The translations under genes and the position numbers were made by a program. A stretch of DNA of 64,000 nucleotides from Mycobacterium sp. E3251 (GTDB taxonomy: Bacteria > Actinomycetota > Actinomycetes > Mycobacteriales > Mycobacteriaceae), in the NCBI RefSeq assembly GCF_001666835.1, contig NZ_LZJF01000161.1:62001-126000 (forward strand). The letters are read 5' to 3'. Below the pieces are notes generated by a model that saw only the letters and a program-made list of their open reading frames with translations, was not told the DNA's origin and did no database searches. Positions 17,011-25,066 of this stretch are shown here, piece after piece (positions within the stretch are counted from its first letter, which is position 1; each line of letters starts with the position of its first letter).

Positions 17011-17743
17011 ACCGGGTGGCCGACGCCTGATCGCGCGGCTTCATGACGATCAGGTCGAGGTCCACGTGGGACGGCCGCGAAGCAACGAAGCCGATCACCT
17101 CGGCGACATCGGCGGCAACCAGCGGGGTGAGGCCGGTGTAGACGGCGTCGGCACGCTGTTGATCGCCGTCGAAGCGAACCAGCGAAAACTCGGTCTCGAC
17201 CGCGCCAGGCGCGATCTCGGTCAGCCGCACCGGCTTACCCAGCAGCTCGCCGCGCAGCGTGCGGTGCAGCGCTCCCTGGGCGTGTTTGGCCGCCGTGTAC
17301 CCGGCGCCGCCGTCGTAAACCTCAAGTGCCGCAACCGAAGTCACCGTGACGATCAGGCCGTCGCCCGAGTCGATGAGCTTGGGCAGCAGCGCCCGGGTGA
17401 CCCGCAGCGTGCCCATCACGTTGGTCTCCCACATCCACCGCCAGTGCTCGAAGTCCGAATCGGCGACCGGTGCCAGCCCGCGGGCACCGCCGGCGTTGTT
17501 GACCAGCACGTCCACCCGGGCCAGCTCGTCGGCGAGAGCGGCGACCGCCGCGTCGTCTGTGACGTCAGCCACAATGGCGGTTCCGCCGATCTCCCGTGCC
17601 AAGGCGTTGATCCGGTCCGCCCGGCGCGCCACCGCCACCACGTGAAAGCCCTGCGCAGCAAGGGTCTGGGCCGTCGCCTCCCCGATTCCCGAGCTGGCGC
17701 CCGTGACCACCGCGACCCGTTCATTCCTGACATTTCCAACCAT
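16994..17743 (-). CDS. Short-chain dehydrogenase/reductase (Rv0484c-like)
   Basis: A 249-residue classical SDR. NAD(P)-binding [12 protein letters not shown] is at residues about 14-25, NNAGG near 86-90, and the catalytic Tyr-Lys pair is in YTAAKHA near residue 154. It resembles the serine 3-dehydrogenase/YdfG type (the ETEFSLVRF segment), but the substrate is not assignable. The A-V-A-R-R-A-D-R motif after beta-2 favours NADP. It is convergent with lprQ with a 17-base overlap and divergent from the ROK regulator gene. Confidence 0.88.
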   Translation of the reverse strand: MVGNVRNERVAVVTGASSGIGEATAQTLAAQGFHVVAVARRADRINALAREIGGTAIVADVTDDAAVAALADELARVDVLVNNAGGARGLAPVADSDFEHWRWMWETNVMGTLRVTRALLPKLIDSGDGLIVTVTSVAALEVYDGGAGYTAAKHAQGALHRTLRGELLGKPVRLTEIAPGAVETEFSLVRFDGDQQRADAVYTGLTPLVAADVAEVIGFVASRPSHVDLDLIVMKPRDQASATRFNRRG

Positions 17744-17919
17744 AGAAACAACCTTAGTGAGCGTGCTAAATTTTCTTCGTGCACCTCAGCGCCCTGTCCA
17801 GCACCACCACCACCGCGTGTCTTTGCGCGGCGGGTGCGTGTTGTTGTCGCGCACTTTGCCGCTCCTGACTTTTCAGGTGTGGCCAGTGACGGCCAACAAA
17901 AATCGGACAAAGGACGCTC

Positions 17920-19239
17920 GTGCGCTCGAATACCCTCACCCAGACTCATCATTCGCCCACCCGTGCCAGCTACAAGGGCCACCGGTCGGTGCGTCGTCAG
18001 ATCGTGCCGCCGGCACTGCACATCGCCGACTCGGCGGCGGCCTCGGTTTTCCGGGCGGTCCGATTGCGCGGCCCGGTCGGGCGTGACGTCATCGCCGGCG
18101 TCACCTCGCTGAGCATCGCGACGGTCAACCGTCAGGTCATCGCCCTGCTCGACGCCGGGCTGTTGCGGGAACGCGCCGACCTGGCCGTCTCCGGCGCGAT
18201 CGGGCGCCCACGCGTGCCGGTCGAGGTCAACCACGAACCATTCGTGACGCTGGGCGTCCACATCGGCGCGCGGACCACCAGCATCGTGGCCACCGACCTG
18301 TTCGGTCGCACGCTCGACACCGTTGAGACGCCGACACCGCTCAGCCCGGCCGGGCCGGCGCTGGCGTCGCTGGCCGAAAGCGCCGCTCGTTATCTGCGGC
18401 GCTGGCATCGGCGCCGCCCGCTGTGGGTCGGCGTCGCGATCGGCGGGACCGTCGACAGCGCGACCGGTCACGTCGACCACCCGCGGCTCGGTTGGCGGCA
18501 GGCGCCGGTCGGCCCGGTGCTGGCCGACGCGCTGGGACTGCCCGTGTCGGTGGCCTCGCACGTCGACGCCATGGCCGGGGCCGAGCTGCTGCTCGGCATG
18601 CGGCGCTTCCTGCCCAGCTCGCCCACCAGTCTCTACGTCTATGCCCGCGAGACCGTGGGCTACGCGCTGGTGATCGGCGGACGGGTGCACTGCCCGGCCA
18701 GCGGCCCCGGCACCATCGCGACGCTGCCCGTCCACTCCGAGCTGCTGGGCGGCACCGGCCAACTGGAATCCACCGTCAGCGACGAGGCGGTGCTGGCCGC
18801 CGCCCGGCGGCTGCGAGTCCTGCCGTTCGCTTCCCCGAGCCGGCCCAACGCGCCCGCCGCCGGCATCGCCGACCTGCTCCGGCTGGCCCGCGCCGGCAAC
18901 GAGCAGGCGAGAGAACTGCTGAACGAGCGGGGGCGGGTGCTCGGGGAGGCGGTGGCGTTGCTGCGCGACATGCTCAACCCCGACGAACTGGTGGTCGGTG
19001 GCCAGGCCTTCACCGAGTACCCCGAGGCGATGGAGCACGTGGAGGCGGCCTTCGCCGAGCGCTCGGTGTTGCCGCCGCGCGACGTCCGCGTCACCGTCTT
19101 CGGAAACCGGGTGCAGGAGGCGGGTGCGGGGACCGTGTCGCTGGGCGGGCTCTACGCCGATCCGCTCGGGGCGATGCGGCGGGCCGGGGCGCTGAATCCG
19201 CGGCTGCGCGACGTCGATGTCGACGAGTCTTCCGCTTAG
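17920..19239 (+). CDS. ROK/NagC-family transcriptional regulator (Rv0485-like)
   Basis: A 439-residue protein. Residues about 20-85 form a winged helix (AASVFRAVRLRGPVGRDV, then SIATVNRQVIALLDAG), followed by a ROK (sugar-kinase/actin-like) domain starting near residue 105 with GVHIGARTTS and the GVAIGGTVDSATG segment. The zinc-binding Cys cluster of catalytic ROK kinases is not evident, so this is a regulator rather than a kinase. Rv0485 of M. tuberculosis activates the pe13-ppe18 pair, so the natural ligand need not be a sugar. The GTG start has AAAGGA six bases upstream. It lies upstream of mshA on the same strand. Confidence 0.85.
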   Translation: MRSNTLTQTHHSPTRASYKGHRSVRRQIVPPALHIADSAAASVFRAVRLRGPVGRDVIAGVTSLSIATVNRQVIALLDAGLLRERADLAVSGAIGRPRVPVEVNHEPFVTLGVHIGARTTSIVATDLFGRTLDTVETPTPLSPAGPALASLAESAARYLRRWHRRRPLWVGVAIGGTVDSATGHVDHPRLGWRQAPVGPVLADALGLPVSVASHVDAMAGAELLLGMRRFLPSSPTSLYVYARETVGYALVIGGRVHCPASGPGTIATLPVHSELLGGTGQLESTVSDEAVLAAARRLRVLPFASPSRPNAPAAGIADLLRLARAGNEQARELLNERGRVLGEAVALLRDMLNPDELVVGGQAFTEYPEAMEHVEAAFAERSVLPPRDVRVTVFGNRVQEAGAGTVSLGGLYADPLGAMRRAGALNPRLRDVDVDESSA

Positions 19240-19299
19240 CGCGAAGCCATGTCCTGGGCGTTGCGCTGGTGAACGGAGCTTCCTGGTAAAGATGACAGA

Positions 19300-20571
19300 G
19301 TGCGGCACGACGACGTATTCCGGCTGAAACCGCGCCGCGTCGCTGTATTGGCGGTGCACACCTCACCATTGGCCCAGCCGGGCACCGGCGACGCCGGGGG
19401 CATGAACGTCTACGTGCTGCAGACGGCGCTGCACCTGGCGCGGCGCGGCATCGAGGTGGAGATCTTCACCCGGGCCACCGCGTCCGCCGACCCTCCCGTC
19501 GCGCGGGTGGCGCCCGGCGTGCTGGTGCGCAACGTGGTGGCGGGGCCGTTCGAGGGCTTGGACAAATACGACCTGCCCACCCAGTTGTGTGCGTTCGCCG
19601 CCGGGGTGCTGCGCGCGGAAGCTTCGCACGAACCGGGTTACTACGACATCGTGCACTCGCACTATTGGCTGTCCGGGCAGGTCGGCTGGCTGGCCCGCGA
19701 CCGCTGGGCGGTGCCGCTGGTGCACACCGCGCACACGCTCGCCGCGGTCAAGAACGCGGCGCTGGCCGCGGGTGACGCGCCCGAGCCGCCGCTGCGCACC
19801 GTCGGTGAGCAGCAGGTCGTCGACGAGGCGGACCGCCTGATCGTCAACACCGACGATGAAGCCAGACAACTGATCTCCATCCACCGCGCCGACCCGGCGC
19901 GCATCGATGTCGTCCACCCGGGAGTGGATCTCGAGGTGTTCCGCCCGGGAGACCGCCGGGCGGCCCGGGCCGCGCTGGGGTTACCGCTCGACGAGGACGT
20001 GGTGGCCTTCGTCGGGCGGATCCAGCCGCTGAAGGCACCCGACATCGTGCTGCGCGCGGCCGCGAAATTGCCGGGCGTGCGCATCGTCGTGGCCGGCGGT
20101 CCGTCGGGCAGCGGCATGGCGTCCCCGGACGGGCTGCGGCGGCTGGCGGACGAACTCGGCATCGCGGCGCGGGTGACCTTCCTGCCCCCGCAATCCCGCA
20201 CGGACCTGGCCACTCTGTTTCAGGCCGCCAGCCTGGTCGCCGTGCCCAGCTACTCCGAGTCGTTCGGCCTGGTGGCCGTCGAGGCTCAGGCGTGTGGCAC
20301 GCCCGTGGTGGCGGCCGCGGTCGGCGGTCTGCCGGTGGCCGTGCGCGACGGAACCACCGGCACGCTGGTGTCCGGCCACGACGTCGATCAGTGGGCGAAC
20401 GCCCTGGACCGGGTGCTGCGGCTGCGCGCGCCACACGCCGAGGCGATGAGGCGCGCGGCCGCCGAGCACGCGGCCACGTTTTCCTGGGACAACACCACCG
20501 ACGCGCTGCTGACCAGCTATCGGCGCGCGATCCGCGCCTACACCGCCGAGCGAAGCGGGGTGGGCGCATGA
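19300..20571 (+). CDS. mshA: D-inositol-3-phosphate glycosyltransferase MshA
   Basis: A 423-residue GT4 (GT-B fold) enzyme that transfers GlcNAc from UDP-GlcNAc to inositol-3-phosphate, the first step of mycothiol synthesis. The acceptor-side glycine loop [12 protein letters not shown], the HSHYWLSG segment, and the donor-side E-x7-E motif in [19 protein letters not shown] are intact. The start is a GTG at 19300; the N-terminus is shorter than the annotated M. tuberculosis protein (480) but begins as other M. avium-type MshA proteins do. The stop overlaps the next start (ATGA), which shows coupling. Confidence 0.95.
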   Translation: MRHDDVFRLKPRRVAVLAVHTSPLAQPGTGDAGGMNVYVLQTALHLARRGIEVEIFTRATASADPPVARVAPGVLVRNVVAGPFEGLDKYDLPTQLCAFAAGVLRAEASHEPGYYDIVHSHYWLSGQVGWLARDRWAVPLVHTAHTLAAVKNAALAAGDAPEPPLRTVGEQQVVDEADRLIVNTDDEARQLISIHRADPARIDVVHPGVDLEVFRPGDRRAARAALGLPLDEDVVAFVGRIQPLKAPDIVLRAAAKLPGVRIVVAGGPSGSGMASPDGLRRLADELGIAARVTFLPPQSRTDLATLFQAASLVAVPSYSESFGLVAVEAQACGTPVVAAAVGGLPVAVRDGTTGTLVSGHDVDQWANALDRVLRLRAPHAEAMRRAAAEHAATFSWDNTTDALLTSYRRAIRAYTAERSGVGA

Positions 20572-21095
20572 CATCCACAGTCGAGCAGGTGATCGAGGAC
20601 ACGCTGCGGGCGAGCGGCCTGGAGTACTCGAAACACGAGGGGGCGCACGGCGGCTTGTCCGGCCTGGTGGTGGAGCTGCCCGGCGAGCGCAAACTCAAGA
20701 CCAACACCATCCTGAGCGTCGGCGAGCACTCAGTGCGCATCGAGGCGTTCGTGTGCCGCAAGCCCGACGAGAACCACGAGGGCGTCTACCGCTTTCTGCT
20801 CAAGCGGAACCGCCGCCTCTACGGGGTGGCTTACACCCTGGACAAGGTCGGCGACATCTACCTGGTGGGCCGCATGTCGCTGGCGTCGGTGGACGCCGAC
20901 GAGATCGACCGAGTGCTCGGGCAGGTGCTCGAAGCGGTGGATTCGGACTTTAATACGTTGTTGGAGTTGGGTTTTCGCTCGTCGATACAGAAAGAGTGGG
21001 AGTGGCGGGTGTCCCGCGGGGAGTCGCTGAAGAACCTCGAGGCGTTCGCTCATTTGATCGACGAAGACGACGATGCAGAGCGCGAAGCGCGATGA
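20568..21095 (+). CDS. YbjN-family protein (Rv0487-like)
   Basis: A 175-residue protein of the YbjN/secretion-chaperone-like family: N-terminal helix, [17 protein letters not shown] sheet, then [17 protein letters not shown] and a long C-terminal helical region. Such proteins adopt a type III-chaperone fold; the mycobacterial role is unknown. The ATG overlaps the mshA stop by 4 bases, so it is likely co-translated with mshA. In M. tuberculosis a LysE-type transporter gene (Rv0488) separates this gene from gpm1; here only 48 bases remain and the transporter is absent. Confidence 0.83.
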   Translation: MTSTVEQVIEDTLRASGLEYSKHEGAHGGLSGLVVELPGERKLKTNTILSVGEHSVRIEAFVCRKPDENHEGVYRFLLKRNRRLYGVAYTLDKVGDIYLVGRMSLASVDADEIDRVLGQVLEAVDSDFNTLLELGFRSSIQKEWEWRVSRGESLKNLEAFAHLIDEDDDAEREAR

Positions 21096-21130
21096 GGAGA
21101 AGTCGAGCAGGTATCGACGAGGACGACGAA

Positions 21131-21143
21131 TAAGCTAGCCGCC
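21131..21143 (+). promoter_or_regulatory. Leaderless -10 promoter of gpm1
   Basis: TAAGCT at 21131-21136, then seven bases and the ATG of gpm1 at 21144. This allows a leaderless gpm1 transcript independent of mshA. Confidence 0.5.
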
Positions 21144-21893
21144 ATGGGAGACACTGCCACGCTGGTGCTGCTGCGCCACGGCGAGAGCGACTGGAATGCC
21201 CTGAACCTGTTCACCGGTTGGGTGGACGTCGGGCTGACCGAAAAGGGCCGGGCCGAGGCGGTACGCAGCGGCGAGCTGCTGGCCGAGCAGGACCTGTTGC
21301 CCGACGTGCTCTACACCTCGTTGCTGCGCCGAGCGATCACCACCGCGCACCTGACGCTGGACGCCGTCGACCGGCTGTGGATCCCGGTGCGGCGCAGCTG
21401 GCGGCTCAACGAACGCCACTACGGGGCGCTGCAGGGCCTGGACAAGGCCGAGACCAAGGCGCGCTACGGCGACGAGCAGTTCATGGCCTGGCGGCGCAGC
21501 TACGACACGCCGCCGCCACCGATCGAGAAGGGCAGCCAATTCAGCCAGGACGCCGACCCCCGGTACGCGAACATCGGCGGCGGCCCGCTGACCGAATGCC
21601 TGGCTGACGTGGTGGTCCGGTTCCTGCCGTACTTCACCGACGTCATCGTCCCGGACTTGCGCAGTGGCAAAACGGTGTTGATCGTCGCGCACGGCAACTC
21701 ACTGCGAGCCCTGGTCAAATACCTCGACCGGATGTCCGACGACGATGTCGTCGGGCTGAACATCCCGACCGGGGTCCCGCTCCGCTACGACCTGGACGTC
21801 GACCTGCGGCCGGTGGTGCCGGGTGGCACCTACCTGGACCCGGAGGCGGCCGCGGCGGGTGCGGCGGCGGTTGCCAGCCAGGGACGCGGGTAA
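21144..21893 (+). CDS. gpm1: 2,3-bisphosphoglycerate-dependent phosphoglycerate mutase
   Basis: A 249-residue dPGM that interconverts 3- and 2-phosphoglycerate in glycolysis and gluconeogenesis. The phosphohistidine is in [10 protein letters not shown] (residues about 8-17), the second active-site His in [15 protein letters not shown] (about 182-196), and the substrate motif [16 protein letters not shown] is intact. Length equals the M. tuberculosis enzyme (249). A leaderless-type promoter precedes it. It stands upstream of senX3-regX3, as in other mycobacteria. Confidence 0.96.
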   Translation: MGDTATLVLLRHGESDWNALNLFTGWVDVGLTEKGRAEAVRSGELLAEQDLLPDVLYTSLLRRAITTAHLTLDAVDRLWIPVRRSWRLNERHYGALQGLDKAETKARYGDEQFMAWRRSYDTPPPPIEKGSQFSQDADPRYANIGGGPLTECLADVVVRFLPYFTDVIVPDLRSGKTVLIVAHGNSLRALVKYLDRMSDDDVVGLNIPTGVPLRYDLDVDLRPVVPGGTYLDPEAAAAGAAAVASQGRG

Positions 21894-21944
21894 CGCCGGC
21901 CGCGGCGCCATTGCGAGTTTTAAAGGCCTGTTTGCCGAACATCG

Positions 21945-21962
21945 CGTTAACGGAAGTGGAAC
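21945..21962. promoter_or_regulatory. Candidate RegX3 (PHO-box-like) site before senX3
   Basis: CGTTAAC at 21945-21951 and GTGGAAC at 21956-21962 form two seven-base half-sites with a four-base spacer (11-base period), the layout recognised by PhoB/RegX3-type response regulators, which in mycobacteria prefer GTTAAC/GTGAAC-like half-sites. It lies about 85-100 bases upstream of senX3. The match is imperfect. Confidence 0.4.
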
Positions 21963-22032
21963 ACCTGAAGCGCAAAGTGTGACTTGTCCGATTTTGGCCT
22001 CGTTCCGCTAGGGCGGCGTTCAGGAAGATTTG

Positions 22033-22045
22033 TAGGATTTGCTAT
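22033..22045 (+). promoter_or_regulatory. Leaderless -10 promoter of senX3
   Basis: TAGGAT at 22033-22038, seven bases, then the GTG start of senX3 at 22046. No Shine-Dalgarno is present. Confidence 0.5.
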
Positions 22046-23266
22046 GTGACTGTGTTCTCGGCGCTGTTGCTGGCCGGGGTCTTGTCCGTGCTGGGGCTGG
22101 CCATAGGGGTAGCAGCCGGGACCCGGCTGTCTCCGAAAGCCGCCCGGCGCCGGCAGCGGGCGAGCACCGAATGGACCGGGATCACCGTCGCGCAGATGCT
22201 GCAACGCATCGTCGCGCTGATGCCGCTTGGAGTCGCGGTGGTGGATTCCCACCGTGATGTTGTCTACCTCAACGATCGGGCCAGGGAACTGGGCCTGGTG
22301 CGCGACCGGCAGCTTGACGACCAGGCGTGGGAGGCGGCCCAGCAGGCGCTGAGCGGGGTCGATGTTGAATTCGACCTGCGGCCGGCCAAACGCGCGGCGG
22401 GGCGGTCCGGGCTATCGGTGCACGGGCAGGCCCGGCTGCTCAGCGAAGAGGACCGCCGGTTCGCCGTGGTATTCGCCCACGACCAGTCCGACTATGCGCG
22501 CATGGAAGCGACCAGGCGCGATTTCGTGGCCAACGTCAGCCACGAGCTCAAGACCCCGGTCGGCGCCATGGCCCTGCTGGCCGAGGCCCTATTGGCGTCC
22601 GCCGACGACCCCGAAACCGTTCGCCGCTTTGCCGAAAAGGTGCTCGTCGAAGCCAACCGGCTGGGGGACATGGTCGCCGAGCTGATCGAGCTGTCCCGGC
22701 TGCAAGGCGCGGAGCGGCTACCCAACGTCACCGAGGTCGACGTCGATACCGTTGTGTCCGAGGCGATTTCACGCCACAAGGTGGCCGCCGACAACGCGCA
22801 TATCGAGGTTCGCACGGATGCGCCCAGCGGCTTGCGGGTGCTGGGCGACGAGACGCTTCTGGTCACCGCGCTGGCCAACCTGGTGTCCAACGCGATCGCC
22901 TATTCGCCGCCCGGTTCGCCGGTCTCGATCAGCCGCCGGCGCCGCGGCGACAATATCGAGATCGCCGTCACCGACCGTGGCATCGGGATCGCGTTGGAGG
23001 ACCAGGAGCGGGTCTTTGAGCGGTTCTTCCGGGGGGACAAGGCACGCTCGCGCGCCACTGGCGGCAGCGGGCTGGGCCTGGCCATCGTCAAACACGTCGC
23101 GGCCAATCACAACGGCAGCATCGGCGTGTGGAGCAAGCCGGGGACCGGATCGACATTCACGCTGTCGATTCCGGCCTACACCGACAATGACGAACAACCC
23201 GAGCAACCGCAGGGTCGCGACGTGCGGCCCAACAGGTCACAACGAGAGGAAGAACTAAGTCGATGA
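22046..23266 (+). CDS. senX3: Sensor histidine kinase SenX3
   Basis: A 406-residue membrane histidine kinase that senses phosphate status with PhoU/Pst and phosphorylates RegX3. One membrane segment is clear at residues about 3-25 ([19 protein letters not shown]); a PAS domain spans about 50-145. The phospho-acceptor His is in [15 protein letters not shown] (about 154-168), and the ATPase domain has [21 protein letters not shown] and [13 protein letters not shown] (N, G1 and G2 boxes). Length is close to M. tuberculosis SenX3 (410). The stop overlaps the regX3 start (ATGA). Confidence 0.96.
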   Translation: MTVFSALLLAGVLSVLGLAIGVAAGTRLSPKAARRRQRASTEWTGITVAQMLQRIVALMPLGVAVVDSHRDVVYLNDRARELGLVRDRQLDDQAWEAAQQALSGVDVEFDLRPAKRAAGRSGLSVHGQARLLSEEDRRFAVVFAHDQSDYARMEATRRDFVANVSHELKTPVGAMALLAEALLASADDPETVRRFAEKVLVEANRLGDMVAELIELSRLQGAERLPNVTEVDVDTVVSEAISRHKVAADNAHIEVRTDAPSGLRVLGDETLLVTALANLVSNAIAYSPPGSPVSISRRRRGDNIEIAVTDRGIGIALEDQERVFERFFRGDKARSRATGGSGLGLAIVKHVAANHNGSIGVWSKPGTGSTFTLSIPAYTDNDEQPEQPQGRDVRPNRSQREEELSR

Positions 23267-23946
23267 CCAGTGTCTTGATCGTGGAAGACGAGGAGTCGCT
23301 GGCCGATCCGCTGGCATTCCTGTTGCGCAAGGAGGGCTTCGAGGCCACGGTCGTAACCGATGGGCAAGCCGCGCTGGCCGAGTTCGACCGTGGCGGCGCC
23401 GACATCGTGCTGCTCGATCTGATGCTGCCCGGGATGTCGGGGACCGACGTGTGCAAGCAGCTGCGCGCCCGTTCCAGCGTGCCGGTGATCATGGTGACCG
23501 CACGGGACAGCGAGATCGACAAGGTCGTCGGGTTAGAGCTGGGCGCCGATGACTATGTGACCAAGCCGTATTCCGCGCGCGAGTTGATCGCCCGGATCCG
23601 CGCGGTGCTCCGCCGCGGCGGTGACGACGATTCCGAAATCAGCGACGGTGTGCTCGAATCCGGCCCGGTGCGGATGGACGTCGAGCGACACGTCGTCTCC
23701 GTCAACGGCGACACAATCACGTTGCCGCTCAAGGAGTTTGACCTGCTAGAGTACCTGATGCGCAACAGCGGTCGGGTGCTGACGCGCGGACAGCTGATCG
23801 ACCGGGTGTGGGGCGCTGATTACGTCGGCGACACCAAGACGCTCGACGTCCACGTCAAGCGGTTGCGGTCCAAGATCGAAGCCGACCCGGCCAACCCGGT
23901 CCACCTGGTGACCGTGCGAGGGCTGGGCTACAAGCTCGAGGGCTAG
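23263..23946 (+). CDS. regX3: Response regulator RegX3
   Basis: A 227-residue OmpR/PhoB-type response regulator. The receiver domain has the acidic pair E8/D9, phospho-acceptor D52 (LLDLMLPG), Thr in MVTARDSE and Lys in [10 protein letters not shown]; the winged-helix domain (about 130-227) ends with [14 protein letters not shown]. It activates phosphate uptake and stress genes and regulates ESX-5 secretion in M. tuberculosis. It overlaps senX3 by 4 bases; the 77-bp MIRU repeats that sit between the two genes in the M. tuberculosis complex are absent here. Confidence 0.96.
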   Translation: MTSVLIVEDEESLADPLAFLLRKEGFEATVVTDGQAALAEFDRGGADIVLLDLMLPGMSGTDVCKQLRARSSVPVIMVTARDSEIDKVVGLELGADDYVTKPYSARELIARIRAVLRRGGDDDSEISDGVLESGPVRMDVERHVVSVNGDTITLPLKEFDLLEYLMRNSGRVLTRGQLIDRVWGADYVGDTKTLDVHVKRLRSKIEADPANPVHLVTVRGLGYKLEG

Positions 23947-23977
23947 ACCCAGTCTCTCGATTCGGTCGAAGCGCGGA

Positions 23978-24190
23978 TTATCGCGCCGCCTTGGCGGCCT
24001 CGCGATGGCCCTTCTTTTTCGCATGGGTCGAGCAGCAATGCGTCATTTCGCAATGGAACCGGTCGCTGCATTCATGCGAACAATAAATTGACGCGGCCGG
24101 AAGCCAATCGGGGTCGGACAAGTCGCGCGGTCGGTCATTGGGATCGAACGTGTGGCCGCAATGCGCGCAGGTCCTGACCTTGGTAGCCAT
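23978..24190 (-). CDS. Small cysteine-rich putative zinc-ribbon protein
   Basis: A 70-residue protein with MATKVRTCAHCGHTFDP at its start (CxxC, Cys8/Cys11), then IYCSHECSDRF and HCEMTHCCSTHAKKKGH. Seven Cys and several His are arranged like a treble-clef or double zinc ribbon. It ends in a basic KKKGHREAAKAAR tail, which could contact nucleic acid. The ATG at 24190 is chosen because TACCCT lies six bases upstream (leaderless) and the reading frame beyond it looks non-coding. It is convergent with regX3. No function is recognised; there is no gene here in M. tuberculosis as far as I recall. Confidence 0.65.
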   Translation of the reverse strand: MATKVRTCAHCGHTFDPNDRPRDLSDPDWLPAASIYCSHECSDRFHCEMTHCCSTHAKKKGHREAAKAAR

Positions 24191-24202
24191 GTCGCCAGGG
24201 TA
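24191..24202 (-). promoter_or_regulatory. Leaderless -10 promoter of the zinc-ribbon gene
   Basis: On the minus strand TACCCT (24202-24197) is followed by GGCGAC and the ATG at 24190. Confidence 0.45.
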
Positions 24203-24640
24203 CGCTCGGCGCCCCTTGATCGGTGCCGATTTCTGCATTCCGCAGAATCGCCAGGTGGGCAATTCAACCGACAATTCCCTCCTTCAGCGAATTACTTTTT
24301 GAAACTAACTCGGCCGTCGTCCGTTGTTGGTCTCGCCGCGGTTCGACACCACCGGCGCGGTCATTTCCATGAAATCGGCGGTGTGACAGGTCAATAGGCG
24401 GTAGATCGGCGGTTCGCGGCGGAATGGCTTGCGGCGCAGGCCGTTCTATCACCGCGACGCCGGCCGGGTGTCCGGGCGGGTACGACGAGCGGCGGCGTGG
24501 CCGTGGGCGCAGCCGGGGTGCCGCAGGAATTAATCCGGCGGCGTTGGCGTTCGGGGTAGCCGTGGCGCACGCGACGAAATGCTCGAACAGATGAAGTGCC
24601 TTAGCATCAGCCCGTTGGGCAATGGTGATCGGGGGGAACG
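24203..24640. other. Intergenic region, no gene seen
   Basis: A 438-base gap between divergent genes. Around 24260-24310 it is relatively A/T rich for this genome (CCGACAATTCCC, GAATTACTTTTTGAAAC), a plausible promoter zone for mmpS. Short frames here lack coding character. The Shine-Dalgarno of mmpS (GGGGGGAA) is at 24631-24638. Confidence 0.5.
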
Positions 24641-25066
24641 GTGTTGACGCTGCTCAAGCGGGCATGGGTTCCCGTGGTCGTGGTGGTGGCGGTGATCATC
24701 GGCGGCGTCGCGGTGGACCGTCTCAACGGCGTTTTCCCGGGGCCCGGCCTGCCCAAGCCCGATCCGCGGGATGCGACCCCGCCCTACGCCGCCAAGACCG
24801 CCGTCTACGAAATCCTGGGGCCACCCGGGACCACCGGCGTCGTCAACTGGATGGATGCCGACGCGCAACCGCAGAAGGCCAACTTCACCACGTTGCCGTG
24901 GTCGACGACGATCGTCGCCCAGATGCCCGGCATCTTCGCCTACGTCGTCGCGCAAGGTGACAGCCCCTCCATCGGCTGCCGGATCACGGTCGACGGCAAA
25001 TTGGTCGATCAACGGCAAGCCGAGACGCGCAATGCGCAGGTCTCCTGCCTGGACAAGTCCGCATGA
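24641..25066 (+). CDS. MmpS-family membrane protein
   Basis: A 141-residue MmpS protein: a short cytoplasmic start MLTLLKRAW, one transmembrane helix (residues about 9-27), and a periplasmic beta-sandwich (about 45-141) with the family segments YEILGPPGTTGVVNWMD, TTLPWSTTIVAQ and IGCRITVDGKLVDQ. MmpS proteins are accessory partners of MmpL transporters, in siderophore or glycopeptidolipid export among others. The start is GTG with a strong GGGGGG Shine-Dalgarno. It overlaps the mmpL start (ATGA). This pair is not at this place in M. tuberculosis. Confidence 0.9.
   Translation: MLTLLKRAWVPVVVVVAVIIGGVAVDRLNGVFPGPGLPKPDPRDATPPYAAKTAVYEILGPPGTTGVVNWMDADAQPQKANFTTLPWSTTIVAQMPGIFAYVVAQGDSPSIGCRITVDGKLVDQRQAETRNAQVSCLDKSA

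Noticed and set aside
17416..19359. A 647-codon open frame antisense to the ROK regulator
   Set aside because: His/Arg/Gly-rich shadow; the plus strand has a clear ROK regulator.
24152..24452. Small frames in the regX3-mmpS gap other than the zinc-ribbon gene
   Set aside because: They overlap its antisense or A/T-rich promoter DNA and have no coding pattern.
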